Below, piece by piece: positions 38,352 to 49,661 of a stretch of 64,000 bases of DNA. A model generated the notes under the pieces. That model ran no database searches, was not told where the DNA came from, and saw only the letters and a list, made by a program, of their open reading frames with translations. The first letter of the stretch is position 1. Every line of letters starts with the position of its first letter. The position numbers and the translations under genes are program-made. The DNA comes from an uncultured Pelagibacteraceae bacterium. GTDB taxonomy: Bacteria; Pseudomonadota; Alphaproteobacteria; Pelagibacterales; Pelagibacteraceae. Location of the stretch: NCBI GenBank assembly GCA_902623415.1, contig CACNTU010000001.1, forward strand, positions 1-64,000, read 5' to 3'.

Positions 38352-38379
38352 ATAATACAATCTATGAGAGAGATTGCAA
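38352..38379 (-). promoter_or_regulatory. leuA promoter with operator-like repeat in the spacer
   Basis: On the minus strand a -35 TTGCAA (38379-38374) and a -10 TATTAT (38357-38352) are separated by 16 bases. The region between them carries an inverted repeat, CAATCT (38358-38363) and AGATTG (38371-38376), with a 7-base centre. The repeat overlaps the -35 element, so a bound regulator could block polymerase. This would control leuA and possibly the whole cell-shape operon. Confidence 0.5.
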
Positions 38380-38432
38380 AATAATTAATAAAATTATCAT
38401 TTTTTAATGGACCATTTTAGGCTTACTAAAAA

Positions 38433-40115
38433 TTAATTATAAATAGACTCAATTTTAGGCATTAACCGTAAAAGCTCTTTTGTATATTCATGTGTTGGTT
38501 TTAAAAATAAATCCTCAGTTTTTGTAACTTCACATAGTTTTCCATCTTTTAAGACACCAATTCTATCACACATTTGTCTAACAACGGGTAAGTCGTGACT
38601 AATAAATAAAATTGTTAAATTTAATTGTTCTTGAAGATCTTTAAGTAAATTTAATATTTGCGCTTGGATACTTACGTCCAGAGCAGAGGTAGGTTCGTCA
38701 CAAACTAAAAGTCTTGGTTGTGTGGCAAGTGCTCTTGCAATTGATATTCTCTGTCTCTGTCCTCCTGAAAATTCATGCGGATATCTATCTGCAGATTTTT
38801 GAGTTAATTCTACAGACTCCAGTAAATCATAAATATAATTATTTAAATCTAAAGTAGATATAGATGGGTTATGAAGTGTGATTGGTTCTGCAATTATGTC
38901 TTTTACTTTTAATCTTCCATTTAGTGAAGAATAAGGATCTTGAAATATCATTTGAATTTGTTTCCTAAATTTCATTAATTCAGATCTTTGTTTTATTTTT
39001 GTGATACAAACATTGTCAAAGAAGATATCTCCAGAAGTAGGTTTAAATAAATTTACAATCATTTTTGCAATTGTAGATTTTCCACTTCCACTTTCTCCTA
39101 CTAAGCCGAAAGACTCACCTTCTTTTATTTCAAATGAAACATCATTAACAGCCATCACAGAATTCTTAGAACTTTCTGTAAAAAAATTATCGTCAAAACT
39201 TTTACTAAGATTTTTTATCTGTACTAAATCTTGATCTATTATTTCTTTTTTTGTCCATCTATTTAATATTTTGATATTATTTTCTTTTTTGTCACTTTTT
39301 TCTTTTTCAACTATTACAAATCTTGAAATTTTTTTGTTAGTTGGTGGAACTGAACTTACTAAGCTTTTAGTATAATTTTCTTGTGGTTTAGTTAATATTT
39401 TTTTTGTTTCACCAATTTCAACTAAATTGCCACTTTTCATAACTGCAACCCGGTCTGCAGTCTCAGCTATAACCCCCATGTCATGAGTAATTAAGATGAC
39501 TGCAAGGTTTCTTTCTTTTGTTAATTTTTTAATTAGTTCTAAAATTTGAGATTGAATTGATACATCTAATGCTGTTGTTGGTTCATCTGCAATTAACAAC
39601 TCTGGCTCACAACATAGAGCTAAAGAAATTACTACTCGCTGTCTCATTCCACCTGAGAATTGGTGAGGATAATTATCAAATCTTGTCTCTGCATCTTTTA
39701 TACCAACTTCTTTTAATAAATTTATTGATTTATTTTTTGCTTCTTCCTTGCTTAATTTAAGATGAGTTTGAATTGTTTCAATTAACTGTTCCCCCACTGT
39801 AAGAATTGGATTAAGTGAAGTTTGAGGATCTTGGAATATCAATCCAATTTTATTTCCCCTATATTTAACAATACTGTCAGAATTTTCATGAATGTTTAGA
39901 TCTCCTAAAATAACTGAGCCACTTGAAACCTTACCCGGTTCATCAATTAAATTTATAATAGCATTTCCTACTGTACTTTTTCCTGAGCCAGATTCTCCAA
40001 CTAAGCCTAAAATTTCTCCTTTGTTAACCTCAATATTTACATTCTTAGCAGCGTAAACTGTTTCTTTTCTCATTTGATAATCAACACTAAGATTGTTTAT
40101 TTTTAAAAATGTCAT
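38433..40115 (-). CDS. Fused dipeptide/oligopeptide ABC transporter ATPase (DppD-DppF type)
   Basis: The 560-residue protein holds two complete ABC ATPase domains. The first has Walker [10 protein letters not shown] and signature FSGGMRQR. The second has GESGSGKST again, about 320 residues later, and FSGGQRQR. Each domain also has the peptide-transporter tail (SVPPTNK in the first). Most bacteria encode these as two genes. I start it at ATG 40115, which overlaps the permease stop (ATGA); an upstream in-frame start would add 35 residues inside the permease gene. It powers uptake by the two permeases next to it. Confidence 0.92.
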   Translation of the reverse strand: MTFLKINNLSVDYQMRKETVYAAKNVNIEVNKGEILGLVGESGSGKSTVGNAIINLIDEPGKVSSGSVILGDLNIHENSDSIVKYRGNKIGLIFQDPQTSLNPILTVGEQLIETIQTHLKLSKEEAKNKSINLLKEVGIKDAETRFDNYPHQFSGGMRQRVVISLALCCEPELLIADEPTTALDVSIQSQILELIKKLTKERNLAVILITHDMGVIAETADRVAVMKSGNLVEIGETKKILTKPQENYTKSLVSSVPPTNKKISRFVIVEKEKSDKKENNIKILNRWTKKEIIDQDLVQIKNLSKSFDDNFFTESSKNSVMAVNDVSFEIKEGESFGLVGESGSGKSTIAKMIVNLFKPTSGDIFFDNVCITKIKQRSELMKFRKQIQMIFQDPYSSLNGRLKVKDIIAEPITLHNPSISTLDLNNYIYDLLESVELTQKSADRYPHEFSGGQRQRISIARALATQPRLLVCDEPTSALDVSIQAQILNLLKDLQEQLNLTILFISHDLPVVRQMCDRIGVLKDGKLCEVTKTEDLFLKPTHEYTKELLRLMPKIESIYN

Positions 40116-41041
40116 TTTTTTAATTTTGGATTTAAAGTATCTCTCATCCAATCCCCTAATAAATTTATTGAAAATGCTAAAATAACCAAGAAAATTGCTG
40201 GAAAAAAAGTTATCCACCATTCTCCTGAAAATAAAAAATCATTACCAAGTCTTATCAGTGTCCCTAAAGAAGGTGTTGTTGGCGGTACACCAACTCCTAA
40301 AAAACTTAATGTAGACTCAGCTAAAATAGCAAGAGCTAAACCAATAGTTCCAATTACTAACACCGGTCTTAAAATATTTGGTAAAATATGTTTAAACATA
40401 ATAATTATATTTGAAACTCCAATTATTGTTGATGCTGATACATAATCTTTATTTTTTTCTACCAAAGTTGCAGCTCTAGAAACTCTTGCAAATTGTGGCC
40501 ACTCTGAAATACCGATTGCAAATATTAAAACATAAATTGCCATTTCATCATGCATTTCTCTTGAGATTAATCCTCTTGCTATTCCGTCTACTAATAATGC
40601 CATCAAAATACTTGGCACTGTTAACTGAACATCAGTTAACCTCATTACCATCATTTCGTATTTTCCTCCAAAAAATCCAGCTGTTAATCCCAATCCAACT
40701 CCAAGGATTAAACTAAAAATTATCGCTGAAAAACCTACAATTAAAGAAATCCTACATCCATACAAAATTGTCGATAGCATATCTCTTCCTTGTCCATCGG
40801 TACCTAAAATGAATTTAGCTAGACCATCTTCTGTCCATGATGGTGGTGTGAATGCATCCATAAGAGATAGAGATGATGGATCAAAAGGATTGTAGGGAGT
40901 AATGAGCTCAACAAAAAAAGAACAGAAAAAAATTATAAATAAAATAGTAGATGATACAATCGCAGTAGGAGATTTAATGAAGCTATGATAAGTATCACTA
41001 TCTTTTATTCTTTCCCAAGTACTTAATGATTTGTTATCCAC
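40112..41041 (-). CDS. Peptide-type ABC transporter permease (DppC-like)
   Basis: The 309-residue permease has an N-terminal cytoplasmic segment, about six helices and the family features FILGTDGQGRDMLSTILYG and the coupling loop EWPQFARVSRAATLVEK. It overlaps the DppB-like gene by 8 bases and the ATPase by four. It forms the channel with the DppB-like subunit in the inner membrane. The transported compound may be a peptide, but this family also moves sugars, metals and opines. Confidence 0.92.
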   Translation of the reverse strand: MDNKSLSTWERIKDSDTYHSFIKSPTAIVSSTILFIIFFCSFFVELITPYNPFDPSSLSLMDAFTPPSWTEDGLAKFILGTDGQGRDMLSTILYGCRISLIVGFSAIIFSLILGVGLGLTAGFFGGKYEMMVMRLTDVQLTVPSILMALLVDGIARGLISREMHDEMAIYVLIFAIGISEWPQFARVSRAATLVEKNKDYVSASTIIGVSNIIIMFKHILPNILRPVLVIGTIGLALAILAESTLSFLGVGVPPTTPSLGTLIRLGNDFLFSGEWWITFFPAIFLVILAFSINLLGDWMRDTLNPKLKK

Positions 41042-42017
41042 TTGAAGTATCTCCTTTAACTCTTATTCTTGGATCAATTAAATAATAGAGAATATCGACT
41101 ATAAAATTAATCATCACGAAAACGAAAGCTATAAAAACCAAATAAGCTGACATGATTGGTATATCAACGAATTGTACTGCTTGAATAAATAAAAAACCCA
41201 TTCCAGGCCATTGAAAAACAGTTTCGGTAATAATTGAAAACGCAATTAGAGTTCCGATATTTATTCCTGCTATAGTTATTACTGGTATCAATCCATTTTT
41301 TAATGCATGTTTATACTTAATTCTGTTTTCACTTATGCCTCGAGCACGCGCAAATTTAATATAATCTGTTTGTAATATTTCCATCATCTCTGCTCGTACA
41401 AGTCTGATGATATAAGTCATTTGGAAAAGACTTAATGTTACTGAAGGAAGTATGATTGCTTTAAGTCCAGAGAATGTTAAAAATCCTGTAGTCCAAAAGC
41501 CTAAATCAACAACTTCTCCTCTTCCAAAGGAAGGTAATATTCCTAAGATTACTGCAAACAAATATATAAATAATATACCAATTACAAATGTTGGGAGTGA
41601 AACTCCCAATAAGGAGATGGCTAATACAAAATCGCTTAAAAAGCCTTTTCGATTTATGCCGGTATAAACTCCTAATAATGTACCAGTTATAAGAGCAATT
41701 AATGCAGAAATAACAACAAGTTCAATAGTTGCAGGCAATCTTTCAACTATTAATTCTGAAACAGGTCTTCTTAATTGATATGAAATTCCAAACTCACCCT
41801 TTGAAGCATTAACTATAAATCTCGAAAATTGAACATGAATTGGATCCATCAAACCTAATGTTTCTCTTAATTCTGCTCTTTCCTCATCAGAAGTCTCTTC
41901 TCCAACCATGTTATTAATCGGATCTCCAACAAAATTAAATAAAGAGAAAGACACAAAGGCGACAACCAACATCACCAAAGCAGATTGAAACAGCCTTTTA
42001 AAAAAATATTTTATCAA
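41034..42017 (-). CDS. Peptide-type ABC transporter permease (DppB-like)
   Basis: The 327-residue permease starts with the typical YFFKRLFQSALVMLVVAFVS helix, contains GEFGISYQLRRPV and the coupling loop QTDYIKFARARGISENRI, and ends in LIDPRIRVKG. It is the second gene after the binding protein, separated from it by a hairpin at 42037-42066 that probably lowers expression relative to the receptor. Confidence 0.93.
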   Translation of the reverse strand: MIKYFFKRLFQSALVMLVVAFVSFSLFNFVGDPINNMVGEETSDEERAELRETLGLMDPIHVQFSRFIVNASKGEFGISYQLRRPVSELIVERLPATIELVVISALIALITGTLLGVYTGINRKGFLSDFVLAISLLGVSLPTFVIGILFIYLFAVILGILPSFGRGEVVDLGFWTTGFLTFSGLKAIILPSVTLSLFQMTYIIRLVRAEMMEILQTDYIKFARARGISENRIKYKHALKNGLIPVITIAGINIGTLIAFSIITETVFQWPGMGFLFIQAVQFVDIPIMSAYLVFIAFVFVMINFIVDILYYLIDPRIRVKGDTSSG

Positions 42018-42036
42018 TTTGTGAAGGTTTAAACTT

Positions 42037-42066
42037 ACAAGCCCTTTAAAAATTTAAAGGGCTTGT
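42037..42066 (-). terminator. Intercistronic stem-loop after the binding-protein gene
   Basis: A 14-bp perfect stem pairs 42037-42050 (ACAAGCCCTTTAAA) with 42053-42066 (TTTAAAGGGCTTGT). It lies between the receptor gene and the first permease. The U-run is poor, so it may act as an mRNA-stabilising stem or a weak terminator that lets the receptor be made in excess. Confidence 0.75.
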
Positions 42067-42078
42067 AATAATTTTTAA

Positions 42079-43641
42079 TTAGTTAAAACTAGCAGTTCTG
42101 AATAACGGCTCGTTATTCGGTCTGATAGGAACGTTAACATTGCTTTTAGATGCCCAAGATATTACTTGGTGATGTAAAGGAAGATAAGAAATATCATCTT
42201 TTACAATTTTCCAAGCTTTTGCAATTGCAGCATTTCTTTTATCTAAATCAACTTCACCTTCCATAACTCTAATTGCAGCATCAACATCAGCATTACTAAA
42301 GTTAACTTTGTTCCAGCTAGCACCAGTTTCATAAAGGTAATGGAAAACATAGTGACTATCTAAAGTTGGAACACCCCATCCTAGCATATAGAAATCACCT
42401 TGATCATCTTTAAGCTCTTTGAAGTGTTTACTTTTAGTTTGAGCAAATAAGTTAACGTTAACTCCAATTTTACCTAACATTCCAACAACTGCAGTACAAA
42501 TTGCTTCATCGTTTACATATCTGTCATTAGGACATCTAAGTTCAACGTCAAAACCATTAGGATAACCCGCATCAGCTAAAAGTTTTTTTGCAGCATTAAC
42601 ATCGTAAGGTAATCTTTTATCAAGATCAGCTGTATATCCATTTACACCTGGGAAAGTTATAATTCCTGCTGGTTCACTTAAACCTCTCATAACTTTTTTC
42701 TTGATCGCTTCAATATCAATTGCTTGATAAAGAGCTTGTCTTACTTCTTTTTTCTTAAATGGATTATCACCTGTGTTTCCAGTTCTTAATTTGTCAGCTG
42801 CTTGATCCATACCTAAGAAAATTGTTCTCATTTGAGCTGTACTTTCAACTTTATGACCTGAAGAAGATCCGATTCTTTTTAAGTCTTGGACAGGAGCATC
42901 GGTAACTATATCAATTTCACCAGATAATAAGGCTGCTACTCTTGTAGCTGCATTTTTAATAGGCATTAATTCAATTTGAGTTACTTTTTTGTCCTTCATT
43001 TCACCCCACCAATGTTTATTTCTTTTAAACACTGTCTTGGTGTTAGGCTCTCTTAAAGTTATTTTAAAAGGACCAGTTCCCATAGCATTAGTAGCAGAGA
43101 AAGTTTCTTGTCCTGCATCCCAATTTTGTGGAGACATTGCAAAGTTTTTCTCTGACCAAGCTTTAGACATTATAAAAATGTTAGACAATTGGTTTAAAAG
43201 AATAGGGTTAGGTTTACTTGTAGTTATTTTAACAGAGTAATCTCCAACCGCTTCAACATTAGCAACAGTGCTGATGTATTCTTTAAAGTCAGATGTTCTT
43301 TGCTTAGCTCTTAATATACTAAAAACAACATCTGCTGATGTCATTCCAGAACCATCTGAAAACTTAGCATCTTCTCTTAAAGTAAAAATCCAAGTATTTG
43401 GATCAGTAGCTTTCCATTTTGTTGCTAAAGCAGGCCCTATTTTCATGTCCAAGCCTCTTTGAACTAGAGCTTCATAAACTTGTCTAGATACTTGAGTAGT
43501 TGGACCCTCATTTTGCGCATGTGGATCTAGTGTTAAACTGTCTCCTTGCATAGACCATTTAATAGTTTTTGCCCATGCTGAAGAAAATCCGAATACTAGA
43601 ACTAATGACAATAGTATTCTTACTATATTTTTAGTCTTCAT
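42079..43641 (-). CDS. Family 5 (DppA-like) extracellular solute-binding protein
   Basis: The 520-residue precursor has a Sec signal peptide (about 1-24, ending SAWAKT) and the SBP family 5 layout, with SLTLDPHAQNEG at the start, WIFTLREDAKFSDG and MGTGPFKI. It delivers ligand to the DppBC-like permeases encoded downstream. Upstream on the minus strand are a TATAAT and a GAGGGGAA ribosome site. Peptides are the default guess; no ligand can be fixed from sequence. Confidence 0.93.
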   Translation of the reverse strand: MKTKNIVRILLSLVLVFGFSSAWAKTIKWSMQGDSLTLDPHAQNEGPTTQVSRQVYEALVQRGLDMKIGPALATKWKATDPNTWIFTLREDAKFSDGSGMTSADVVFSILRAKQRTSDFKEYISTVANVEAVGDYSVKITTSKPNPILLNQLSNIFIMSKAWSEKNFAMSPQNWDAGQETFSATNAMGTGPFKITLREPNTKTVFKRNKHWWGEMKDKKVTQIELMPIKNAATRVAALLSGEIDIVTDAPVQDLKRIGSSSGHKVESTAQMRTIFLGMDQAADKLRTGNTGDNPFKKKEVRQALYQAIDIEAIKKKVMRGLSEPAGIITFPGVNGYTADLDKRLPYDVNAAKKLLADAGYPNGFDVELRCPNDRYVNDEAICTAVVGMLGKIGVNVNLFAQTKSKHFKELKDDQGDFYMLGWGVPTLDSHYVFHYLYETGASWNKVNFSNADVDAAIRVMEGEVDLDKRNAAIAKAWKIVKDDISYLPLHHQVISWASKSNVNVPIRPNNEPLFRTASFN

Positions 43642-43723
43642 TATTCCCCTCGTTTTTAAAATTTATTTAAAAAAGTATAAGTGAAATAATTGAATTATAG
43701 TAGCAATAATTTACTGATAAAAT

Positions 43724-44764
<1,041 letters not shown>

Positions 44765-45313
44765 TTAATTAAATATTTTAGCACCCCTAGTCATTGCTAC
44801 TGCCCCAGTTCTCGAAGTACTAATAAGTCCTAAGGGCTTTAATTTTTTATTCATTTTATCAATTTCTCTTCTAAGAGCAGTTATTTGAATTACTGCTGAA
44901 GTTTTTGTTTCATCTAATATTACGGGATTAAATTTTTTACAAGCATTTAAGCATTTTTCAATTTTATTTCTTTTTCCCACAACTTTAAATAAAGCCATTT
45001 CTTTAAAAATTACGCCTTTATCCTCTCTTTTAAATTCAGCAACTTTATGAACAGGCACTAACTTTGTTAATTGGAGTCTTATTTGATCAATTACTTGAGG
45101 TGTTCCAGTGGTAACAATTGTTATTCTTGAAATATTTTTAACCGCATCAACCTCTGCAACAGCTAACGACTCGATGTTGTAACCTCGACCAGAAAATAAA
45201 CCAACTACTCTTGCCAAAACTCCAGCCTCATTATCTACCCATACTACAAAAATATATGTATCTGGTTTTTGTTTCTTCGTAGGTATGCTGTAAGCTGATT
45301 TTGATTGCGGCAT
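44765..45313 (-). CDS. ilvH: Acetolactate synthase small subunit
   Basis: The 182-residue regulatory subunit has an N-terminal ACT domain (about 22-95, with NEAGVLARVVGLFSGRGYNI) and a C-terminal ALS_ss_C domain. It confers valine feedback sensitivity on the catalytic subunit and raises its activity. It follows ilvI by 5 bases. Confidence 0.96.
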   Translation of the reverse strand: MPQSKSAYSIPTKKQKPDTYIFVVWVDNEAGVLARVVGLFSGRGYNIESLAVAEVDAVKNISRITIVTTGTPQVIDQIRLQLTKLVPVHKVAEFKREDKGVIFKEMALFKVVGKRNKIEKCLNACKKFNPVILDETKTSAVIQITALRREIDKMNKKLKPLGLISTSRTGAVAMTRGAKIFN

Positions 45314-45318
45314 TATTG

Positions 45319-47085
45319 TTATACTAAGGCTTTGCCTTTTCCTTTGATTTTATTTTCCTCTTGATCATTTGGGCCCAAGATCATTTGGTTATGAGGTTTT
45401 CCAGATGGTATCATTGGGAAGCAATTCTCGTTAGGATCCACATGACAATCAAATATAACTGGTCCATCATAATCGATCATTTCTTGAATTTTATCATCAA
45501 GATCATCTGGATTGTCTGCTTTAATTCCTTTACATCCATAAGCTTCTGCCATCTTCATAAAATCAGGTAACGCTTCAGAATAACTTTCAGAATAATTTTT
45601 TTCATGTAGTAATTCCTGCCATTGTCTAACCATTCCCATATATTGATTATTTAAAATAAATATTTTTATAGGAAGATTATATTGAACTGCGGTAGACATT
45701 TCTTGCATTGTCATTAAAACTGATGCCTCTCCAGCAATATCAATAACTAATTTTTCAGGATGAGCAATTTGAACACCAACTGCTGCTGGCAATCCATACC
45801 CCATAGTTCCTAAGCCTCCAGATGTCATCCATCTATTTGGTTTATTAAATTTATAATGCTGAGCAGCCCACATTTGATGTTGTCCAACCTCGGTAGTAAC
45901 ATAAGTATCTTTACTCTTAGTTAATTCATATAATCTTTGAACGGCATGTTGAGGTTTTATGCTTTCATCACTATTTATAAAATTAAGAGAATCCTTTTCT
46001 CGCCATTTTTCAATTTGTTCCCACCACTTAGCTATATTTGATTTATTTGATTTGCTGTGACCATTTTTTCTTTTAGCAATTGTTTTATTAATTTTACTTA
46101 TTACACTCGTGACGTCTCCAACTATTGCAAGATCCACTTTGATAATTTTATTAATTGACGATGGATCTATATCAATATGAACCTTTTTTGAATTTGGTGA
46201 AAACTCATCAATTTTTCCAGTAATTCGATCATCAAATCTTGCACCAATATTAATTAATAGATCACAATCATGCATAGCATTATTTGCTTCATATGTACCA
46301 TGCATACCAAGCATTCCTAAAAATTGATTATCATCTCCGGGGTAAGCGCCTAATCCTTGAAGTGTAGAGGTTATAGGAAAGCCAGTTAGCTGCACAAATT
46401 CTCTTAGAGCATGACTTGCTTTTGGACCTGAGTTAATTACTCCTCCGCCACTATAGATGATTGGTTTTTTGGCCTTGCTTAATAATTTTACTAATTCAAC
46501 AATTTGGTCTTGAGAAAATTTATTATGAGATTTTCCGTTTAATTTATTTTCTTTGTTTGGTTTTTTATATTTCGCTTTTGCAAATTGAATATCTTTTGGA
46601 ATATCGATTAAAACTGGTCCAGGTCTTCCAGTTGTTGCAACTCTAAAAGCTTCATGCATAACTTTAGAAAGATCATTAATATCTTTTACTAACCAATTGT
46701 GTTTCGTACAAGGTCTTGTAATTCCTGTAGTATCACATTCTTGAAAAGCATCAGTTCCAATTAAATGTGTTGGAACCTGACCAGAAATACAAACTAACGG
46801 TACTGAGTCCATATAAGCATCTGTTAAAGCTGTAACAACATTGGTTGCACCAGGACCCGATGTAACTAAAACTACACCTGGTTTTCCTGATGACCTCGCA
46901 TAGCCTTCAGCTGCGTGACCAGCACCTTGTTCGTGTCTAACTAAAATGTGTTTTATAGAAGGATGATTTTTTAATTCATCATAAATCGGTAACACTGCGC
47001 CACCTGGATAACCAAAGATATGTTCTACCTTTTGGTCTTCAAGACATTTAAATACAATTTCTGCTCCAGTTAATAATTTTGGCAT
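45319..47085 (-). CDS. ilvI: Acetolactate synthase large subunit
   Basis: The 588-residue thiamine-diphosphate enzyme makes acetolactate or acetohydroxybutyrate from pyruvate. The catalytic Glu lies in VRHEQGAGHAAEGYAR, the FAD-domain GARFDDR segment is present, and the C-terminal ThDP motif reads as a variant, IDIAGEASVLM, up to NNQYMGMV. It could equally be called ilvB. It starts 52 bases after miaA and is the first gene of the ilv unit. Confidence 0.96.
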   Translation of the reverse strand: MPKLLTGAEIVFKCLEDQKVEHIFGYPGGAVLPIYDELKNHPSIKHILVRHEQGAGHAAEGYARSSGKPGVVLVTSGPGATNVVTALTDAYMDSVPLVCISGQVPTHLIGTDAFQECDTTGITRPCTKHNWLVKDINDLSKVMHEAFRVATTGRPGPVLIDIPKDIQFAKAKYKKPNKENKLNGKSHNKFSQDQIVELVKLLSKAKKPIIYSGGGVINSGPKASHALREFVQLTGFPITSTLQGLGAYPGDDNQFLGMLGMHGTYEANNAMHDCDLLINIGARFDDRITGKIDEFSPNSKKVHIDIDPSSINKIIKVDLAIVGDVTSVISKINKTIAKRKNGHSKSNKSNIAKWWEQIEKWREKDSLNFINSDESIKPQHAVQRLYELTKSKDTYVTTEVGQHQMWAAQHYKFNKPNRWMTSGGLGTMGYGLPAAVGVQIAHPEKLVIDIAGEASVLMTMQEMSTAVQYNLPIKIFILNNQYMGMVRQWQELLHEKNYSESYSEALPDFMKMAEAYGCKGIKADNPDDLDDKIQEMIDYDGPVIFDCHVDPNENCFPMIPSGKPHNQMILGPNDQEENKIKGKGKALV

Positions 47086-47137
47086 TAGGCAATCTAGCTG
47101 AAGTTGTACTCATTGGTCAAGTTTAAGAATGAAAATT

Positions 47138-48046
47138 TTAAATTTTTTTCAAAAAATTATTTATGTCTTGTGGCTTCAGTTTCATCCAACTGATCATGTT
47201 ACCTCTAGCCCAAGTACTTTGTCTTTTGGCGTATTGTCTAGTTTTTATGGCTATTTTATCTCTAGTATCATTCAAATTTTTTTGTTTTTTTAAATATTCT
47301 CTAATTTCATTAACTCCGATGGCCTTGTTAGCACTTTTATCTTTTCTAACTCTTAACTTTATGAAATCTTTTACTTCTTTTATTGCTCCATTTACTATCA
47401 TCTCGCTTGTTCTTACATTGATGCTCTCAATTAATTCTTGTCTAGGATAATCAATATAAACTTTAAAAAAATCATCTTCCATGAAGTTTGATTTTGTGTT
47501 TTTAAACCATTCATGTAGAGATTTTTTTGTAAATTTTTTTACTTCATAAGCTCTGATAGATCTTTGAGTATCTGTAGGGTTTATTTTTCCTTTTGAGGAT
47601 GGATCTAATTTTAGAAGTTTTTCATAAAACTTCTTTTGTCCAATTTTTTTTTGTAATTCTCTAATTTGAGTTCTTAATTTTAATGAAATATAAGGTATTT
47701 TAACTAAACCATCAGTTAAAGCTTTAAAGTACAAACCTGTGCCTCCAACAAGAATTGGAGTTTTTTTTCTTTTTTGAACTTCCTTAATTTTTTTAATTAC
47801 TAGCTTAAGCCAATCACCTGTAGAGAAGTTTTTTGTTACATTGTGAAAACCATATAAGTGATGTTTTATTTTATGATATTTTTTAGGATCTGGTCTAGCT
47901 GATAAAATTTTTAGCTGTTTGTATACTTGCATGCTATCTGCATTAATAATCTCTCCATCTACTTTTTTTGCAACTTTAATTGCAAAACTTGATTTTCCTG
48001 ATGCCGTAGGTCCAGATATTAATATTATCTTGGATTTTAAATCCAT
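47138..48046 (-). CDS. miaA: tRNA dimethylallyltransferase
   Basis: The 302-residue enzyme adds a dimethylallyl group to A37 of tRNAs reading U-starting codons. The P-loop GPTASGKS (11-18), the NADSMQVYK segment and GGTGLYFKAL are family-typical. It is 2 bases after the degP-like gene and precedes the ilv genes. Confidence 0.95.
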   Translation of the reverse strand: MDLKSKIILISGPTASGKSSFAIKVAKKVDGEIINADSMQVYKQLKILSARPDPKKYHKIKHHLYGFHNVTKNFSTGDWLKLVIKKIKEVQKRKKTPILVGGTGLYFKALTDGLVKIPYISLKLRTQIRELQKKIGQKKFYEKLLKLDPSSKGKINPTDTQRSIRAYEVKKFTKKSLHEWFKNTKSNFMEDDFFKVYIDYPRQELIESINVRTSEMIVNGAIKEVKDFIKLRVRKDKSANKAIGVNEIREYLKKQKNLNDTRDKIAIKTRQYAKRQSTWARGNMISWMKLKPQDINNFLKKI

Positions 48047-48048
48047 TA

Positions 48049-49467
48049 CTAGTCTAGCTTAACACCAATGTATCGTCTTTGATTTTGATTATTATAGATT
48101 GCGAGTAAAACTGTCTTTTGATTTGAATTAAGAACTTCTTTAGTAATATCTCTTAAGTCATTGGCTGATCTAATTTTTTTCTTCTGAGCTTCAATAATAA
48201 TACTGTTAAGCTCTATTGAATTTGCTACAGGGCTGTTGTTTGCAATTTTAGTAATAACAAGTCCTGTAGTTTGGTTTGGTAAATTTCTATTTTTTATATC
48301 ATCTTTAGTCAATGGTCTTACTGCAATTCTTAGACTTTCAATTATTTCCTCATTATTATTTTGTTTTTCAGTTTCTTGATTTTTACTTATTTTAAAATCA
48401 TCTGAAGTTTCTAATCTTCCTAAAATAACATTTTTAATAATCTCTTTTTTGTCTCTCCAAATTTTAACGTCAACTTTTTTTCCAACTTCTGTTCGTGCAA
48501 CAATCGCTGGAAGTTCTTTCATTTGATTTATTTTTTCTCCATTAAACTCTAAAATAATATCGCCAGCTTGAATTCCCGCTTTTTCTGAAGGACTATTTTC
48601 TGCAACACTTGCAACAAGTGCTCCTCGTGCTTTATCTAATTTTTCAACTTCGGCAATTTCTTTTGTCACATCTTGAATTCTAACACCCAGCCAACCTCTT
48701 TTTGTTTCGCCAAATTCGATTAATTGTTTAATTACAATTTGAGCACTGTTTGATGGTATGGAAAATCCAATACCAATAGAACCGTTACGTCCAAGAATAG
48801 CTGTATTAATTCCAATTACATTTCCTTCCATATCAAACAAAGGTCCACCAGAATTTCCAGAATTTATAGATGCATCTGTTTGTATAAAATCTTCATATCT
48901 TGATAAACCAATTGATCGATTTCTAGCTGAGATAATTCCAGCTGTAACGGTTCCACCTAAACCAAATGGATTTCCAATTGCTAAAACCCAATCTCCAATT
49001 CTGGCTTTATCTGAATCTCCAAATGCCACTGGGATAAATTTTTCATCTGTTTCTAATTGTAAAACTGCAATATCCATAAGCGGGTCAGCACCTAAAACCT
49101 TAGCTTTAAATTCTTGGTCACCATTTACCCTAACAATAATGTCGTCAGCATCTTGGATAACATGATTATTCGTAATGACTATCCCTTTCTCGTCTATTAT
49201 AAACCCAGAACCTAAAGCGGCTGATTGTCTTTCTTGAGGTGTCCCAAATTCTTTAAACATGTCCTCAAAAGGAGACCCTGGAGGGAATTGAAAAGGAAAA
49301 GGATTAGAAGTTGTTGTGATAGTGGTTGTTGTAGAAATGTTTACCACAGATGGCATTAATTTTTCAGCCAGATCTGCAAATGATGCAGGAACTGGTTTAG
49401 AATTCACGTTCAATGAAAAAGTAAATGAAATAACTAGCGTTAAGAATATAAATTTAATCTTATTCAT
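48049..49467 (-). CDS. degP: DegP/HtrA-type periplasmic serine protease
   Basis: The 472-residue precursor has a signal peptide (about 1-23), a trypsin-like domain with the triad H102 (NNHVI), D132 (DPLMDIAV) and S206 (GNSGGPL), then two PDZ domains (about 245-345 and 375-465). It degrades or refolds damaged envelope proteins. It lies one base after the DUF2065 gene in the hflKC-DUF2065-degP order common in proteobacteria. Confidence 0.95.
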   Translation of the reverse strand: MNKIKFIFLTLVISFTFSLNVNSKPVPASFADLAEKLMPSVVNISTTTTITTTSNPFPFQFPPGSPFEDMFKEFGTPQERQSAALGSGFIIDEKGIVITNNHVIQDADDIIVRVNGDQEFKAKVLGADPLMDIAVLQLETDEKFIPVAFGDSDKARIGDWVLAIGNPFGLGGTVTAGIISARNRSIGLSRYEDFIQTDASINSGNSGGPLFDMEGNVIGINTAILGRNGSIGIGFSIPSNSAQIVIKQLIEFGETKRGWLGVRIQDVTKEIAEVEKLDKARGALVASVAENSPSEKAGIQAGDIILEFNGEKINQMKELPAIVARTEVGKKVDVKIWRDKKEIIKNVILGRLETSDDFKISKNQETEKQNNNEEIIESLRIAVRPLTKDDIKNRNLPNQTTGLVITKIANNSPVANSIELNSIIIEAQKKKIRSANDLRDITKEVLNSNQKTVLLAIYNNQNQRRYIGVKLD

Positions 49468-49468
49468 A

Positions 49469-49654
49469 TTAACTCTTAATAAAATAAATAATTATAAAAC
49501 CTATTAGTGCAAAAATAAGTCCACCTGATCTAAGCTGACTATCTTTAACAAGTTCTAATTTTTTCAACATACTTTTCATTTTTGCTGGAAATAAGGCGTA
49601 CAAAATTCCTTCAATAAATAAGAAAAGACCAAAAGCTATAACTAGCTCACGCAT
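49469..49654 (-). CDS. DUF2065 family small membrane protein
   Basis: The 61-residue protein has two membrane helices separated by a basic loop, starting MRELVIAFGLFLFIEGILYA, and matches DUF2065, a family usually found next to hflC. No function is known; its steady position between hflC and degP suggests a role with the HflKC-FtsH complex. Confidence 0.85.
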   Translation of the reverse strand: MRELVIAFGLFLFIEGILYALFPAKMKSMLKKLELVKDSQLRSGGLIFALIGFIIIYFIKS

Positions 49655-49661
49655 TTAAGAA

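Noticed and set aside
40116-40220. 35-residue N-terminal extension of the fused ATPase
   Set aside because: It lies inside the permease gene, has no family similarity, and ATG 40115 gives a normal ATGA overlap and the standard domain start.
48758-49165. 135-codon plus-strand ORF inside degP
   Set aside because: It lies fully antisense to the protease domain with an intact catalytic triad and shows no recognisable domain or ribosome site.
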